A stretch of DNA of 5,445 nt from NCBI GenBank assembly GCA_028870615.1, contig JAGWPH010000035.1, positions 1 through 5,445 on the forward strand, written 5' to 3'. The stretch's first letter is position 1. Each line of letters begins with the position of its first letter. The notes beneath the pieces are model-generated. The model had not been told where the DNA came from. It did no database searches and saw only the letters and a program-made list of their open reading frames with translations. Of the stretch, positions 5,278 through 5,445 are shown piece by piece. The DNA is from Betaproteobacteria bacterium (GTDB lineage: Bacteria; Pseudomonadota; Gammaproteobacteria; Burkholderiales; Ferrovaceae). Position numbers and translations under genes: made by a program.

Positions 5278-5445
5278 TGATGAAGCGGTCTGTTCTCGCA
5301 GCACTCCTTCTCTCCGGTTCCGCCCTTGCAACCCCTTGCCAGGGAACGCTCTACCTTACGCTGGATACGGGCTCCATGGCGGCCGCCGAAACCATTGCCG
5401 ATGTGTTGCAACGGCACCACGTGCTGGCCACTTTTTTCATTGCCA
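5277..5445 (+). CDS. Exported polysaccharide deacetylase-like (NodB homology) protein, 5' part only
   Basis: Only 56 complete codons are in the window. They show a signal peptide (MMKRSVLAALLLSGSALA, likely cleaved after ALA18) and then the first strand of a carbohydrate esterase 4 barrel, LYLTLDTGSM (25-34). The ADVLQRHHVLATFFIA segment (41-56) follows; its ATFF is typical of NodB-type deacetylases. These enzymes remove N- or O-acetyl groups from polysaccharides such as peptidoglycan or poly-N-acetylglucosamine with a bound metal. The family's first motif is usually T-F-D-D-G; here it is T-L-D-T-G, so the second, metal-binding Asp is Thr. The later His-rich motif lies beyond the edge. The start overlaps the upstream stop as TGATG; a second in-frame ATG follows at 5280, and there is no independent ribosome binding site. 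The family is likely; the activity is open. Confidence 0.82.
   Translation, partial: MMKRSVLAALLLSGSALATPCQGTLYLTLDTGSMAAAETIADVLQRHHVLATFFIA

Overview
The window looks like chromosomal DNA of a Gram-negative proteobacterium, most likely beta- or gamma-. The support is a close YccA/BI-1 relative, an iron-sulfur RlmD, proteobacterial-style chemotaxis genes and two proteins with Sec signal peptides. No single gene fixes the genus, and I do not name one.

Layout, left to right. (1) Minus strand, positions 1-1167: the start of a chemosensory operon, cheW followed 3 nt later by cheR. cheR runs off the left edge after 235 codons. Its sequence resembles the TPR-linked CheR proteins of alternative (Wsp/Frz-like) chemosensory systems more than flagellar E. 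coli CheR. (2) Positions 1168-1474: about 300 bp without a convincing gene. It is AT-rich next to cheW and full of small inverted repeats next to the tRNA. (3) Positions 1475-1562, minus strand: tRNA-Ser(UGA) with an encoded CCA. (4) Positions 1563-1729: a C-rich spacer (G-rich on the minus strand) and the leader of the next gene. (5) Positions 1730-2419, plus strand: yccA, a seven-helix BI-1 family membrane protein. (6) Positions 2416-4265, minus strand: a two-gene operon in which a zinc-ribbon Nudix hydrolase is followed by rlmD (23S rRNA m5U1939 methyltransferase), joined by a GTGA stop/start overlap. rlmD converges on yccA so tightly that their stop codons overlap. (7) Positions 4266-4323: a 58-bp divergent promoter region. 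(8) Positions 4324-5445, plus strand: an exported seven-repeat YVTN-type beta-propeller protein, overlapping by one base an exported polysaccharide-deacetylase-like protein that runs off the right edge.

How the genes work together: the chemosensory pair should belong to a signalling array whose remaining genes (MCP, CheA, CheB) would lie beyond position 1. Nudix-rlmD is a housekeeping pair. The propeller-deacetylase pair looks like a small periplasmic or envelope module. In hand-counted 60-base blocks the che side and spacer are poorer in GC (about 45% at 1-60, 47% at 721-780, 30% at 1201-1260) than the right side (57% at 2701-2760, 65% at 4381-4440). With the tRNA 3' end facing the che genes, this is compatible with, but does not prove, acquisition of the che side at a tRNA-Ser site.

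I saw no clear new system. The points most worth a second look are the propeller-deacetylase pair with its non-canonical metal motif, the structured spacer next to tRNA-Ser, and the TPR-type chemosensory operon that continues off the window.
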